Below the pieces are notes generated by a model. That model had not been told where the DNA came from and ran no database searches. It was given only the letters and a program-made list of their open reading frames with translations. A program made the translations under genes and the position numbers. A DNA stretch of 64,000 nucleotides from an uncultured Ruminococcus sp. (GTDB lineage Bacteria > Bacillota > Clostridia > Oscillospirales > Ruminococcaceae), in the NCBI GenBank assembly GCA_900545345.1, contig UQYQ01000002.1, positions 95,117-159,116 on the forward strand, given 5' to 3'. Of the stretch, positions 1-9,100 are shown one piece after another (positions within the stretch are counted from its first letter, which is position 1; each line of letters opens with the position of its first letter).

Positions 1-348
1 AACCTCTTGAAAAGAGTCAAGTCCCAGCAGGGAAGTGCCGACATTCCCGGTTATTGCAACAAGAGGAACAGAGTCCATATGAGCAGTTGCAATACCTGTA
101 ACAAGGTTTGTAGCACCCGGACCTGATGTAGCAATAACCACTCCTGTTTTACCTGTAGTTCTTGAATATCCGTCGGCTGCGTGGCATGCACCCTGTTCAT
201 GAGCGGTTATGTAATGTTTTATTTTATCTTTGTATTTGTACAGAGCGTCGTATATGTTTAAAACAGCACCTCCTGGATATCCGAATACAGTGTCAACACC
301 TTGTTCTAAAAGGCACTCAATTATAATATCAGAACCGTTTAATTTCAT
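1..348 (-). CDS. ilvB: Acetolactate synthase large subunit, N-terminal part (cut by window edge)
   Basis: The visible 116 codons read MKLNGSDIIIECLLEQGVD followed by TVFGYPGGAVLNIYD and HEQGACHAADGY, the thiamine-diphosphate enzyme N-terminal domain of acetohydroxyacid synthase; the Glu in AHEQG is the catalytic glutamate that activates ThDP. The enzyme condenses pyruvate with pyruvate or 2-ketobutyrate, the first common step of Val/Leu/Ile synthesis. The start is an ATG preceded by TGGAGGATTG. A T-box leader lies directly upstream, which fits branched-chain amino-acid control. The rest of the gene lies to the left of the window. Confidence 0.95.
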   Translation of the reverse strand, partial: MKLNGSDIIIECLLEQGVDTVFGYPGGAVLNIYDALYKYKDKIKHYITAHEQGACHAADGYSRTTGKTGVVIATSGPGATNLVTGIATAHMDSVPLVAITGNVGTSLLGLDSFQEV

Positions 349-424
349 TTCAATCCTCCATTTTGAATCTTTATACCTATAATTTGATTTGTGTTTGCAG
401 CTTGAAGTTACAAACATAATTAAA

Positions 425-700
425 AAACGCCTCGCTCAAAAAGCCTAAGCTTTAAGAGACGAAGCGAAAAATCGTTCGTGTTACCACTCTTATTCAGCAA
501 TGGTTTTATATATATCCATTGCCCTCAACAGCATCCATCAATGCTTTACTCTGTAACGGGAGTCCCCGAACAAGCTTACTGATACTTTCAGCCGTCAGCT
601 CAGAGGTGATAAAATTAAGGTTGAACTTTACTGACTCGCATCAACCGTCAGCTTTCTGAAAAAATTGAAACCAATTTGTCCTCGTCATTGCTTTTATATT
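425..700 (-). promoter_or_regulatory. T-box leader upstream of ilvB
   Basis: Read on the minus strand, the leader has the AG-bulge/distal-loop signature AGAAAGCTGACGG...GATGCGAGTCAG, then the T-box-like sequence AGAGTGGTAACACGAACG (about 476-493), then an intrinsic terminator (about 427-468) ending in TTTTTT. These are the standard parts of a tRNA-sensing antitermination leader. The likely specifier is ATC (Ile), in the context TTTATCACC on the 3' side of stem I; this is a reading by eye. Uncharged tRNA would allow ilvB transcription. Confidence 0.9.
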
Positions 701-706
701 AAATAT

Positions 707-735
707 ATTATACACAAGCAAAAAGTATTTGTCAA
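707..735 (-). promoter_or_regulatory. Promoter of the T-box/ilvB transcript
   Basis: The minus strand carries TTGACA (735-730), a 17-nt spacer and TATAAT (712-707). This puts the transcription start near 700, just before stem I of the T-box. Confidence 0.85.
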
Positions 736-790
736 GAACTTTTATAATTAAAAATTATCGCACCCTTCAAAACTCTTATTGTGCAAACAA

Positions 791-816
791 AAAACCTGAG
801 TAGAATTCTCAGGTTT
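791..816 (-). terminator. Terminator downstream of RNase P RNA
   Basis: Stem AAAACCTGAG / CTCAGGTTTT with a short loop, followed on the minus strand by a T-rich run, immediately after the 3' end of rnpB. Confidence 0.8.
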
Positions 817-824
817 TAATCTTC

Positions 825-1169
825 ATTGCGACTAAGCCGATAAGCCGAGTTTTGTCGTGTGCGATAATCTATCTAGACCTTATGTTGCCATAAGGTTCAA
901 GCCCCCTATAGATATAAGCCTGACGAGCAGCCATTGACTTAAATATCTACCATTGGAGTTGCATCGGATAGGGTTTACATAGCAATACAGTCTCCTGTAT
1001 TCTGGTGAGCTCTTACCTCGCCATTCCAACCTTACCTTTAAAGGCGGTATATTTCTGTTGCACTGGCCCTAAGGTCGCCCTCGGCTGCCGTTAGCAGCTA
1101 TCCTGCTCTGTGATGCTCGGACTTTCCTCTGAATGTAAAGCCATCCAGCTATCGCATAGCTTACTCGCA
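825..1169 (-). ncRNA. rnpB: RNase P RNA (type A)
   Basis: The minus strand contains the conserved GAGGAAAGTCCGAGCAT (CR-I region), the GGCCAGTGCAACAGAAA block, and a 3' region ending CACGACAAAACTCGGCTTATC, all hallmarks of bacterial RNase P RNA. Helix P1 can be formed by GCGAGTAAGC at the 5' end and GCTTAGTCGC at the 3' end. It is the catalytic subunit that matures tRNA 5' ends. A TTGACA-17-TATACT promoter lies at 1203-1175. The ends are estimated from P1 and the promoter. Confidence 0.95.
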
Positions 1170-1174
1170 TGGGT

Positions 1175-1203
1175 AGTATAGCATTTTTTTTTCGGCTTGT
1201 CAA
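1175..1203 (-). promoter_or_regulatory. rnpB promoter
   Basis: TTGACA (1203-1198), 17 nt, TATACT (1180-1175) on the minus strand, about 6 nt before the inferred 5' end of RNase P RNA. Confidence 0.8.
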
Positions 1204-1216
1204 ATTGAATAAAATA

Positions 1217-1252
1217 AAAAGGACCTCAACTAGTGAGATCCTTTTTTATTAT
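1217..1252 (-). terminator. Terminator after the secreted protein gene
   Basis: AAAGGACCTC / GAGATCCTTTT stem, just past the stop of the 1265-2059 gene, with a T/A-rich tail in the minus direction. Confidence 0.6.
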
Positions 1253-1264
1253 TTTAAGAAATAA

Positions 1265-2059
1265 TTACTTTCTTTTCTTAGTAAGAACGATAGCACCGCC
1301 TGCAAGAGCAAGACCGATAAGAGCTAAACCTGTTTCAGCACCTGTGTTGGTGTTTGTTGAAGTGTTAGCTGTTGTATCAGCACCGCCGCCTACTGCAGCT
1401 GCTGTTGTAGCCTGTGTCTGAGCAGGAGCAGTATCACCTGAACCTAATCCTGAAATATCAAAAGTAACTTCTAAGCTCTTAGACCACATTACAGCTGTAG
1501 GGTCGATAGGCTCTGAATCTTTTGTATCTCCGTAAGTATTGTAGATTTCAATTCTGTAGTTAGTGTTATTGTCCTCAATATCACCATAGATAATTTTGCT
1601 GGCATCAAATTTAAGTGCTTTTCCGTCCTGTTTAATGCTCTTTAATTTACATTTAATGTCTTTTTCTGCATAAGTACCGTTCTTTGTTACGCCGTTTTCC
1701 TTTTCTTTAGCAGCATTGAACTCTTTTGTTTTTAAAATACCAGTAATATCAACACAGAATACTACTGCACCGCTTGCACAATCAGTTCCGCCTTTTCCCT
1801 GAGGGTTATCACCGTTTGCATTCTTATCAACAGAATCACTTGTGATAGAAACAGTATATGTGCCGTCTTTTGTGATTTCAGCATCTACACCATAGCCTTT
1901 ACCGCCTGCCTGAGCACTCATGCTTGACCATAGCCAGTTATTATCAGCAAACATTAAAAATGCATTATAACTGTCAGCAGCTGAAGCTGAGAAACTAGCA
2001 CAAGTAGTAGCTAACATTGCTGTTGCAGCAACACCTGCAATAATCTTTTTAAGTTTCAT
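1265..2059 (-). CDS. Secreted surface protein with C-terminal membrane anchor
   Basis: 264 residues. It has a signal peptide (MKLKKIIAGVAATAMLATTC...ASA, about residues 1-27). The C-terminus is a low-complexity Thr/Ala/Asn linker (about 212-238), a hydrophobic stretch and a KKRK tail, resembling a sortase sorting signal but without a clear LPXTG. The mature part is probably a beta-sandwich; it contains GTYTVSI and LEVTFDI. The same two motifs and a similar leader occur in the cargo protein at 58357-59694, which suggests related domains. No enzymatic motif is visible and the function is unknown; surface display is inferred. It is a single gene with its own terminator. Confidence 0.75.
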   Translation of the reverse strand: MKLKKIIAGVAATAMLATTCASFSASAADSYNAFLMFADNNWLWSSMSAQAGGKGYGVDAEITKDGTYTVSITSDSVDKNANGDNPQGKGGTDCASGAVVFCVDITGILKTKEFNAAKEKENGVTKNGTYAEKDIKCKLKSIKQDGKALKFDASKIIYGDIEDNNTNYRIEIYNTYGDTKDSEPIDPTAVMWSKSLEVTFDISGLGSGDTAPAQTQATTAAAVGGGADTTANTSTNTNTGAETGLALIGLALAGGAIVLTKKRK

Positions 2060-2246
2060 ATTCTAAAACTCCTTTTCTTATTATATTACATTTTATATTC
2101 TACTACAATAATGCAATTTATGCAATGTGCTAATTAGCCAAAAAAAGTCATGATGTATTATCTATTTTTCACAATTAGTTATAAAGTGTATATTAAAATT
2201 TCAGCAATAGAAAATCTTAATAATTTATCATCTGAATTAGGGATAA

Positions 2247-3005
2247 CTAAAGCTTTTTTTCTTGAATGTGTTTGGTAATTTCCAAAAGCGGGCGGGTAGG
2301 TATAAATCTTGAAGCACACGCAGAAATCTTCATGCCGGCGGACGGAACTATAATCATTTTTCTGTTTTCGAACATGTTATAAAGAGCGTACTTTGCACAA
2401 TATTTTTTATCTATTCCTTTCATACTGAAATTCACACCTGCGACATCGTTAAACTCGGTATTGACAGGGCCGGGGCAGAGTGCGCCGATATATACGTTGC
2501 TTCCTGCGTCAGCAAGTTCTGTATTTACAGCACGTGTAAGATCAACAATATATGATTTAGATGCATAATATGCGGCCATTAAAGGACCTCCGGCCATAAG
2601 TCCGGCTGATGAAGCAACATTTAAAATATAACCGTCATCTTTTTTCACAAAATCCTTTAAAAACAGCTTTGTAAGAATATGCACTGCTTTTATATTAACA
2701 TCAATCATATTAAGTTCACGGTCTAAATCAGTATCTGTGAAATTTCCGCATAAGCCGAATCCGGCATTATTGATTAACACGGAAATATCTTTTGCTTTAA
2801 CTCTTTTGTATAGTTCTTTGCATTCATCTTCTTTAGATAAATCGCAGATAATGATTTCAGAATGAGTTTCAAGCAGTTTCTGTAGTTCTAAAAGTTTGTC
2901 TTCACGGCGTGCGACTAATATAAGCTCATATCCTAAGTGACTGAGTATTCTTGACATTTCAAATCCAATACCGGAGCTTGCACCGGTAACAAGTGCTGTT
3001 TTCAT
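2247..3005 (-). CDS. Short-chain dehydrogenase/reductase
   Basis: 252 residues with the classical SDR layout: TGASSGIG dinucleotide loop at about residue 7, LINNAG near 80, the catalytic Ser in ASSAG and the YxxxK pair in YYASK near 150. It should be a cytosolic NAD(P)-dependent oxidoreductase of the DltE/YqjQ-like group; the substrate cannot be read from sequence. It stands alone between a surface-protein gene and an SGNH-hydrolase gene. Confidence 0.88.
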   Translation of the reverse strand: MKTALVTGASSGIGFEMSRILSHLGYELILVARREDKLLELQKLLETHSEIIICDLSKEDECKELYKRVKAKDISVLINNAGFGLCGNFTDTDLDRELNMIDVNIKAVHILTKLFLKDFVKKDDGYILNVASSAGLMAGGPLMAAYYASKSYIVDLTRAVNTELADAGSNVYIGALCPGPVNTEFNDVAGVNFSMKGIDKKYCAKYALYNMFENRKMIIVPSAGMKISACASRFIPTRPLLEITKHIQEKKL

Positions 3006-3116
3006 ATAATCCTTCTTTCTGATTTATTGAGTATTACAATGTTATTATAACCTAGAATAGTAAATTTTACAACTAATAAAAATTTATTGATAATCTTAAG
3101 CAATCAAATATAAAAA

Positions 3117-3143
3117 AGGAATCTATGCATACTCATAGATTCC
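3117..3143 (-). terminator. Terminator after the SGNH hydrolase gene
   Basis: Perfect AGGAATCTATG / CATAGATTCCT stem followed by TTTTTTA on the minus strand, 11 nt past the stop codon at 3154. Confidence 0.88.
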
Positions 3144-3153
3144 TGTAAAATTG

Positions 3154-4368
3154 TTATTTATCAAACATATCCTTATACTTTTCAACAAATGCCTCAGCAA
3201 CGATTTTTCCTGCTTCGCCGTTTGGATGACCGCCGTAAACTGCTTTTGACGGCTCTTCTTTAGTGCTTAAATATGATGCAAAATCAAAATACTCAGCACC
3301 GTATTCTTCACAGGTCTTTTTGCAAAGCTCATTATAATCAAGTCTTGTCTTTTCATGTTCTTCGTCATAGTCCTGAGGAGGAGCGTTGAACACTATAATC
3401 TTACAGCCTGCGTCTTTAAGCTTCTCTAGAACACCTCTTAAATATTCATCAATTTCTGTTGCAGTACTGCCTTTTTCGGATTGGTATTTTCCCGATATTA
3501 TGTCGTTTGTTCCGAATGCTACAATAACAGTTTCAGCAGATTTTGCACGTTCAAGCCAGTTGCCGTCAAGTGCTGCATCACTTGCTCTTGCCCAGCCAAG
3601 TCCGCAATTATAAAAACCGTAGTCATCGCCCAGTAAGTTTGAGATTCTTGCAGACCAGAACTCATATTTCATAAATTCAGTCTGACAGCCCTGAGTAATA
3701 GAATCGCCTATAGCAGCGATATTATGTTTAACGTCACGATTTGCACCAATCATCTGAGGCAGCGGAATTTCATCGGTATATGTGAATGTTCCTTCACCGT
3801 AAAGGTCGGCAGTTGTTGAAGTTAAGTTTGACATCTTTATGCAAGGAATATTCTTTCCTGTTACAGTCCATTCCCAAACAAGATAGTGACCTTCTTCTAT
3901 ATTAAACTTAAGACTGTCGCTCCAGAAAGCTTCGTTTTCGGTGACATTTTTTGTTTTTTGGCCATTAAATGTAACTTCTGTTTTGTTTTTTATTTCATCG
4001 TCAGGACCGCTTCCGCCGTCAGCAATATATGCACTTTCTATTGTATACTGTCCGCCAGAAAGACCTGCATAAGCAGTTGTTCCGCTGTCATATGTAGAGT
4101 CAACCGTGTTTGAGAAGTAAAAACAGTATTCTAAGTTCCCGTATTCTTCAAGTGGAAAGTATGCACGAAAAGTTGATTTTTCGGCTTCACCGATGATATA
4201 GTTATTACCTGTTGCAACAACTGTGTTTGATATGTATTTGTCAAAATTGCTGTCAGCATTTTTATGCTTTACAGCCTCTGTTCCGGATGAACTGTCTGAA
4301 CCGCCTTTACAGGAGCAAAGCGACACTGACATAAATGCCGCAAGAAGTATAGAAATTATCTTTTTCAT
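3154..4368 (-). CDS. SGNH/GDSL hydrolase lipoprotein
   Basis: 404 residues. A lipoprotein signal with Cys in SLCSCKGG (about residues 17-22) is followed by a Ser/Gly-rich spacer and a beta-rich N-terminal domain (about 40-205). The GDSL hydrolase domain starts at IGDSITQG (about 220, nucleophile Ser) and has GTND (about 290, block III) and GGHPN near 380, supplying the catalytic His; the usual Asp two residues before is replaced by Gly. The arrangement resembles CE2-like carbohydrate esterases, so extracellular deacylation of polysaccharide is plausible but inferred. It is monocistronic with its own terminator. Confidence 0.82.
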   Translation of the reverse strand: MKKIISILLAAFMSVSLCSCKGGSDSSSGTEAVKHKNADSNFDKYISNTVVATGNNYIIGEAEKSTFRAYFPLEEYGNLEYCFYFSNTVDSTYDSGTTAYAGLSGGQYTIESAYIADGGSGPDDEIKNKTEVTFNGQKTKNVTENEAFWSDSLKFNIEEGHYLVWEWTVTGKNIPCIKMSNLTSTTADLYGEGTFTYTDEIPLPQMIGANRDVKHNIAAIGDSITQGCQTEFMKYEFWSARISNLLGDDYGFYNCGLGWARASDAALDGNWLERAKSAETVIVAFGTNDIISGKYQSEKGSTATEIDEYLRGVLEKLKDAGCKIIVFNAPPQDYDEEHEKTRLDYNELCKKTCEEYGAEYFDFASYLSTKEEPSKAVYGGHPNGEAGKIVAEAFVEKYKDMFDK

Positions 4369-4535
4369 AAGATATCATTCCTTTCAAAACAATTTAGTTT
4401 AATACTATAAAGTATTACATATAAATTTTTATTTAATTATATCATATATAAACGGTTACAGTCAATTAAAATAAAACAAACATATTGATATATTACTCAT
4501 CATATGTTAAAATGAAACAGAAAGGAGATAGTATT

Positions 4536-4994
4536 ATGGATCATTCTAAAAAAGCTGTAGAGCTTTTTAAAAGCGGATACAATTGTTCTCAGGCTGTATT
4601 TGGAGCATATGCAGAAGAGTTAGGTCTGAGTTTAGATACGGCAATGAAGATTTCGTCGTCATTCGGCGGGGGAATGGGAAGACTGAGGGAAGTATGCGGT
4701 ACTTTGACCGGGTCTTTTATGGTACTGGGAATGTTAGAGGGCGGATATGAACCAAAAGATAATACAGGTAAAGCTGAGCATTATAAAAATATTCAGGAAC
4801 TGTCAGAAGAATTCAGAAAACAAAACGGTTCAATAATCTGCCGTGAGCTTTTGGGCCTTTCTCAAAAAGGAGCAGACAATCCTGTTCCCGAACTGAGAAC
4901 AGATACTTATTATAAAAAAAGACCATGCGTAGAATTAGTTGAGCTTGCAGCTAAAAATATCGATGAAAGATATTTTTCGGAAAATAAAGAATAA
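4536..4994 (+). CDS. C-GCAxxG-C-C family protein
   Basis: 152 residues from ATG 4536, chosen because AAAGGAGAT lies directly upstream; a longer in-frame start lacks a ribosome site. The conserved features are YNCSQAVF, the glycine-rich SSFGGGMG, CGTLTG, ICRELLG and a C-terminal CVELVE cysteine, matching the C_GCAxxG_C_C family of small cysteine proteins proposed to be redox-active or metal-binding. No characterised activity can be assigned. It is a lone gene followed by a strong terminator. Confidence 0.85.
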   Translation: MDHSKKAVELFKSGYNCSQAVFGAYAEELGLSLDTAMKISSSFGGGMGRLREVCGTLTGSFMVLGMLEGGYEPKDNTGKAEHYKNIQELSEEFRKQNGSIICRELLGLSQKGADNPVPELRTDTYYKKRPCVELVELAAKNIDERYFSENKE

Positions 4995-5005
4995 AGAATA
5001 AAAAA

Positions 5006-5046
5006 AGCAGAGTGAATCGTATGTGATGATTCATTCTGCTGTTTTT
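5006..5046 (+). terminator. Terminator after the C-GCAxxG-C-C gene
   Basis: AGCAGAGTGAATC / GATTCATTCTGCT stem followed by GTTTTTATTT. Confidence 0.88.
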
Positions 5047-5088
5047 ATTTGTGCTGATAAGTATAATAAATGGCTTATCAAAAATCGA

Positions 5089-5157
5089 CCTGCCGTTACT
5101 CAAACTATCACTTTATACAAACTTTTAGTAAGCAGATTTGATGCAATGTCACCGTTG
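5089..5157. repeat. Diverged direct repeat, copy A
   Basis: About 68 bp beginning CTGCCGTTACTCAAACT and ending GCAGATTTGATGCAATGTCAC. It matches copy B at 5189-5256, exactly 100 bp downstream, along its whole length with scattered differences. No ORF is present. Confidence 0.7.
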
Positions 5158-5188
5158 ACACAAAAATCTGTTTTGTCAAAGTTATATT

Positions 5189-5256
5189 CTGCCGTTTTTC
5201 AAACTTTAATCTTTATCAAATTATATAATAGGCAGATTGGATGCAACGTCACGTTG
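5189..5256. repeat. Diverged direct repeat, copy B
   Basis: Begins CTGCCGTTTTTCAAACT and ends GCAGATTGGATGCAACGTCAC. It abuts the stop codon of the YitT gene at 5257. It is related to copy A at 5089-5157. Confidence 0.7.
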
Positions 5257-6108
5257 CTAATAGTTGTTCATTCTGAGTTTATAACCTTCACCGTAGATTT
5301 CATTGGCGGATGTAACAATCATAAAGGAATCGCTGTCGGTATTAAGTACATATTCCTGAAGCTGAGGAAGGTCACGCTTTTTAACAGCACACATCAGGGT
5401 TTGCCTTTTTTCACCTGAATACGCTCCTTCACATTCAAGAAGCGTACAGCCTATATCCATTTTTTCTAAAATGTATTCTGTAATCTCTTTTTCTTTTTTT
5501 GTGATAATGTATACAAGTCTGGCTTCGTCACTTCCGTAAAGAACAATGTCAAGCACCACGCTTGAAATTACGAGTGACAGCAAAGCATATAAAGCATAAT
5601 CGGGGTTTTTGAACACAATACCTGAAGCAACGGATATTACTCCGTCAACAATAAAAAATATCATTCCTGTTTTTAAGTGCTTGTGTTTAAGTTTTATAAG
5701 TCTTACGATTATATCTGTTCCTCCTGTTGTGAAGCCTGCTTTGAATATTAATCCTATTGCAATTGCAAGAGTGACACCGCCTGCAATTGCAGAAAGCATA
5801 GTATCATCGGTCAGCGGAGGAAGCTTCGCGAAAATATCAGTCAGCACAGAACTGAATAATATTGATATGACAGTACCGGCGAAAAATCCTTTTCCGAGTT
5901 TTATTAAGCCTATAATCAGAATCGGGAGATTTATTAAAAATGTAAGTGTTCCGACGCCGATATCTATGAAATGACCTGCCATGATTGCAATACCCGAAAC
6001 TCCGCCCGGAGCTATTTTGTTAGGGTTTAAAAATAAGCTTATAGAGATTGCATATACTATAGAACCGATAATAATAAGCAGTATATTTTTTATGATTTTC
6101 TTTTTCAT
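5257..6108 (-). CDS. YitT family membrane protein (DUF2179)
   Basis: 283 residues. About five N-terminal hydrophobic segments carry the family motifs NPNKIAPGGVSGIA and KAGFTTGGTDII, followed by a soluble C-terminal DUF2179 domain with MDIGCTLLECEGAYSGE and KRQTLMCAV. This is the standard length and layout of YitT/YpjC proteins, which are integral membrane proteins of unknown transport or sensing role. The start is an ATG with AAGGAG upstream. Confidence 0.9.
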   Translation of the reverse strand: MKKKIIKNILLIIIGSIVYAISISLFLNPNKIAPGGVSGIAIMAGHFIDIGVGTLTFLINLPILIIGLIKLGKGFFAGTVISILFSSVLTDIFAKLPPLTDDTMLSAIAGGVTLAIAIGLIFKAGFTTGGTDIIVRLIKLKHKHLKTGMIFFIVDGVISVASGIVFKNPDYALYALLSLVISSVVLDIVLYGSDEARLVYIITKKEKEITEYILEKMDIGCTLLECEGAYSGEKRQTLMCAVKKRDLPQLQEYVLNTDSDSFMIVTSANEIYGEGYKLRMNNY

Positions 6109-6179
6109 GGATATTCTCCTTATTTGAGTTTGTGTTATAAAAGTTTTTGTAGGTTTATAAACAAATATAAAATTTGTTT

Positions 6180-9100
6180 TTACCGTTCGGACGGTTTTCC
6201 TTTAAAGTATTTATTTGGTTTTGAAGAATTTACAGACTGAGGCTGTTTATTAATAATATCTTCAATATTTATACCGCCATTCATTATATTTAAAACTTCA
6301 TTCATAAGCTCATTGGATTTTTGTTTCTTAGGTTTTTGAAGAAGCTGTATTTTTATATGCGGTTTTTTTACATCTTCAAATTGCACTCTGTTTTGATAGA
6401 CTTTTCTTATAGAGGTTATCTGCTCAACAGTAGGGGATTTGATGTAAAAGTAAAGTGAATCCCCCCGCTGTGTAATCTCTGTTATTCCGAGTTTTGATGC
6501 CGTGTTTCTCATAAGAGCAACATTTACAAGACCTAAAACAGCAGCAGGAGGCTTTCCGTATCTGTCTGAAAGTTCATCTAAAACATCATTGCTGTCTTCA
6601 CTGCTTTGAATTGAAGCAATTTTTCTGTATGCGTCAATTCTCTGCGAAAGACTCTTTATATATTTTTCGGGAATATATGCGTCAATTGCGACATCAACAA
6701 GGCAGTCTTCAGGTGATGACGGAAGTGCTTCACCTTTTTGTTCTGCGATAGCTTCATTAAGCAGTCTTAGATACATTTCATATCCGACAGCTTCCATGTG
6801 CCCATGCTGTTTTCCTGAAAGAATAGAACCTGCACCTCTGATTTCAAGGTCACGCATTGCTATTCTGAAGCCTGAACCGAATTGAGTAAACTCTCTTATT
6901 GCATTGAGTCTTTTTGATGCTATTTCAGTTAGAACCTTACCTCGTCTGAAAGTGAAATATGCAAAAGCACGGCGATTGCTTCTTCCTACTCTTCCTCTCA
7001 GCTGATAAAGCTGTGAAAGACCCAGTCTGTCAGCGTCCTCAATAATAAGTGTATTTACATTAGGAACATCAACGCCTGTCTCGATAAGCGTTGTACAAAC
7101 CAGGATATCTATTTCTTTGTCAATAAGCTGACGCCAGATTTCAGATAGTTCATTTTCACTTATCTGACCGTGTGCAACGCCGATTTTAGCGTCAGGCAAA
7201 AGCTTCTGAAGCTTTGAAACACATCTGTCTATGGTTTCGATTCGATTGTGAATATAATAAACCTGACCGCCCCGTCGAAGTTCTTTGGAAACGGCGTTTG
7301 CGATAACTCCGTCGTTATGTTCGATAACATATGTCTGAACGGGATATCTGTCCTGAGGAGGTTCTTCAATAACCGACATATCTCTTATTCCGCTCATTGC
7401 CATGTTGAGAGTTCGGGGTATAGGGGTTGCCGAAAGTGTGAGTATGTCAATGCCTGAAAACATTTCTTTGAAGCGTTCTTTATGTGCAACGCCGAATCTC
7501 TGTTCTTCGTCAATAACGGCAAGACCGAGATTTTTGAATTCTACATCTTTTTGAACAAGCCTGTGGGTGCCGATTACCATATCGATAACTCCGCGCTTTA
7601 GGTCTTTTATGATTTCCTTTTGCTGTTTTGGCGTTCTGAATCTTGAAAGAAGTTCAATTTTAACAGGGAAGTGCTCAAAGCGTTTTACTGCAGTCTGATA
7701 ATGCTGCCATGCAAGTACGGTAGTAGGTGCGAGTATTGCACATTGCTTAGAGTCAAGAACACACTTAAAGCAAGCTCTGAGTGCAACTTCCGTTTTACCG
7801 AAACCAACATCACCGCACAGAAGTCTGTCCATGGGAACAGGCTTTTGCATATCTTCTTTTATTTCATCTATTGAGCGAAGCTGGTCGTCAGTTTCCTGAT
7901 AGTCAAAGCGTTCTTCAAAATCTGCCTGCCAGTCGTTGTCAGGTGAGAATGAAAAGCCCTTTGAAAGCTGTCTTTTTGCATATAGCTTAATAAGTTCGTC
8001 AGCCATGTCTTTTACAGCGGTTTTTACACGCTTTCTTGTCTTTTGCCACTCTAAGGAATTCAGCTTGTTAAGCTTTACCTTGGCGTCATCACGGGGGCCT
8101 ATATAGCGTGAAACCAAATCAAGCTGTGTTACAGGAACATACAATATGTCGGAGCCTGCGTAGTTGATTTTAATGTAATCCTTTGTAACTCCGCCTGTTT
8201 CAAGCTTTTGAATTCCTGAAAATTTTCCTATTCCGTATAGTGAGTGAACAACCAAATCACCGTTTGAAATATCGGAAAGATTTTTGATTTCTTCGCCTTT
8301 TTTATATTTCTTTCTTGCCTTTTTTTTAGGTGAACTGATTTTCTGACCTGTAATAACCGCACACTTAATATCAGGATATTCAAAGCCGCCGTTTGTGCTG
8401 CCGTATGTTACATAGACAAGCCCATGCTGTATTTCGGAATTTTCGTTAAGAATTTCAGCAGGAATTTTGCTGTCACGCAAATCATTAGTAAGAATCGGCA
8501 GAGTTTTTTCACTTCCCGCAAAAACAATAACACAATAGTTTTGATTGCAGTATGCCGTAAGTTCTTCAATCAGGTGCCTTATATCACCGCTCCAGCCGGA
8601 TGTCTGAAGAGGATTTGCATTTATAAGACTTTTTATTTCTAAGTCTTCTCCGCCACGCATGAATGTGCTGAAGTAGAGAAGAGATGATTTTTCTGATTTT
8701 GACAGAATTTCTGCATAAGTGCAGTAAAAACCGTCGAGCGCCTTAAACAGAATACCGTCCTCATAAAGCATTTTTATATCCTCTGACAGCTGTGATGAAA
8801 CAGACCTTGCCTGTTCTTTGCAGTTTGAATTTTCAGAGATGATTATTAAATCATTTTTAAAATAATCAACAACTGAGCAGCACTCGTCATATGCAAGTGA
8901 ATAGTATTTGTCAAGATTGTTAAGTGAAATTCCGGCTTCAACGGCATCTAAATCAGCAGATAGTTTTTCTTTTATTTTGTCTGCTTTTTTGCCTCTTGGT
9001 TTTTTAGAAATTTCTTTGATTTTTTCTGAGAGAAATTCGTTAGACGGAAATATTATTTCAACAGCAGGCGAGACTGTAAATGACTTCATTTTTTCCAGTC

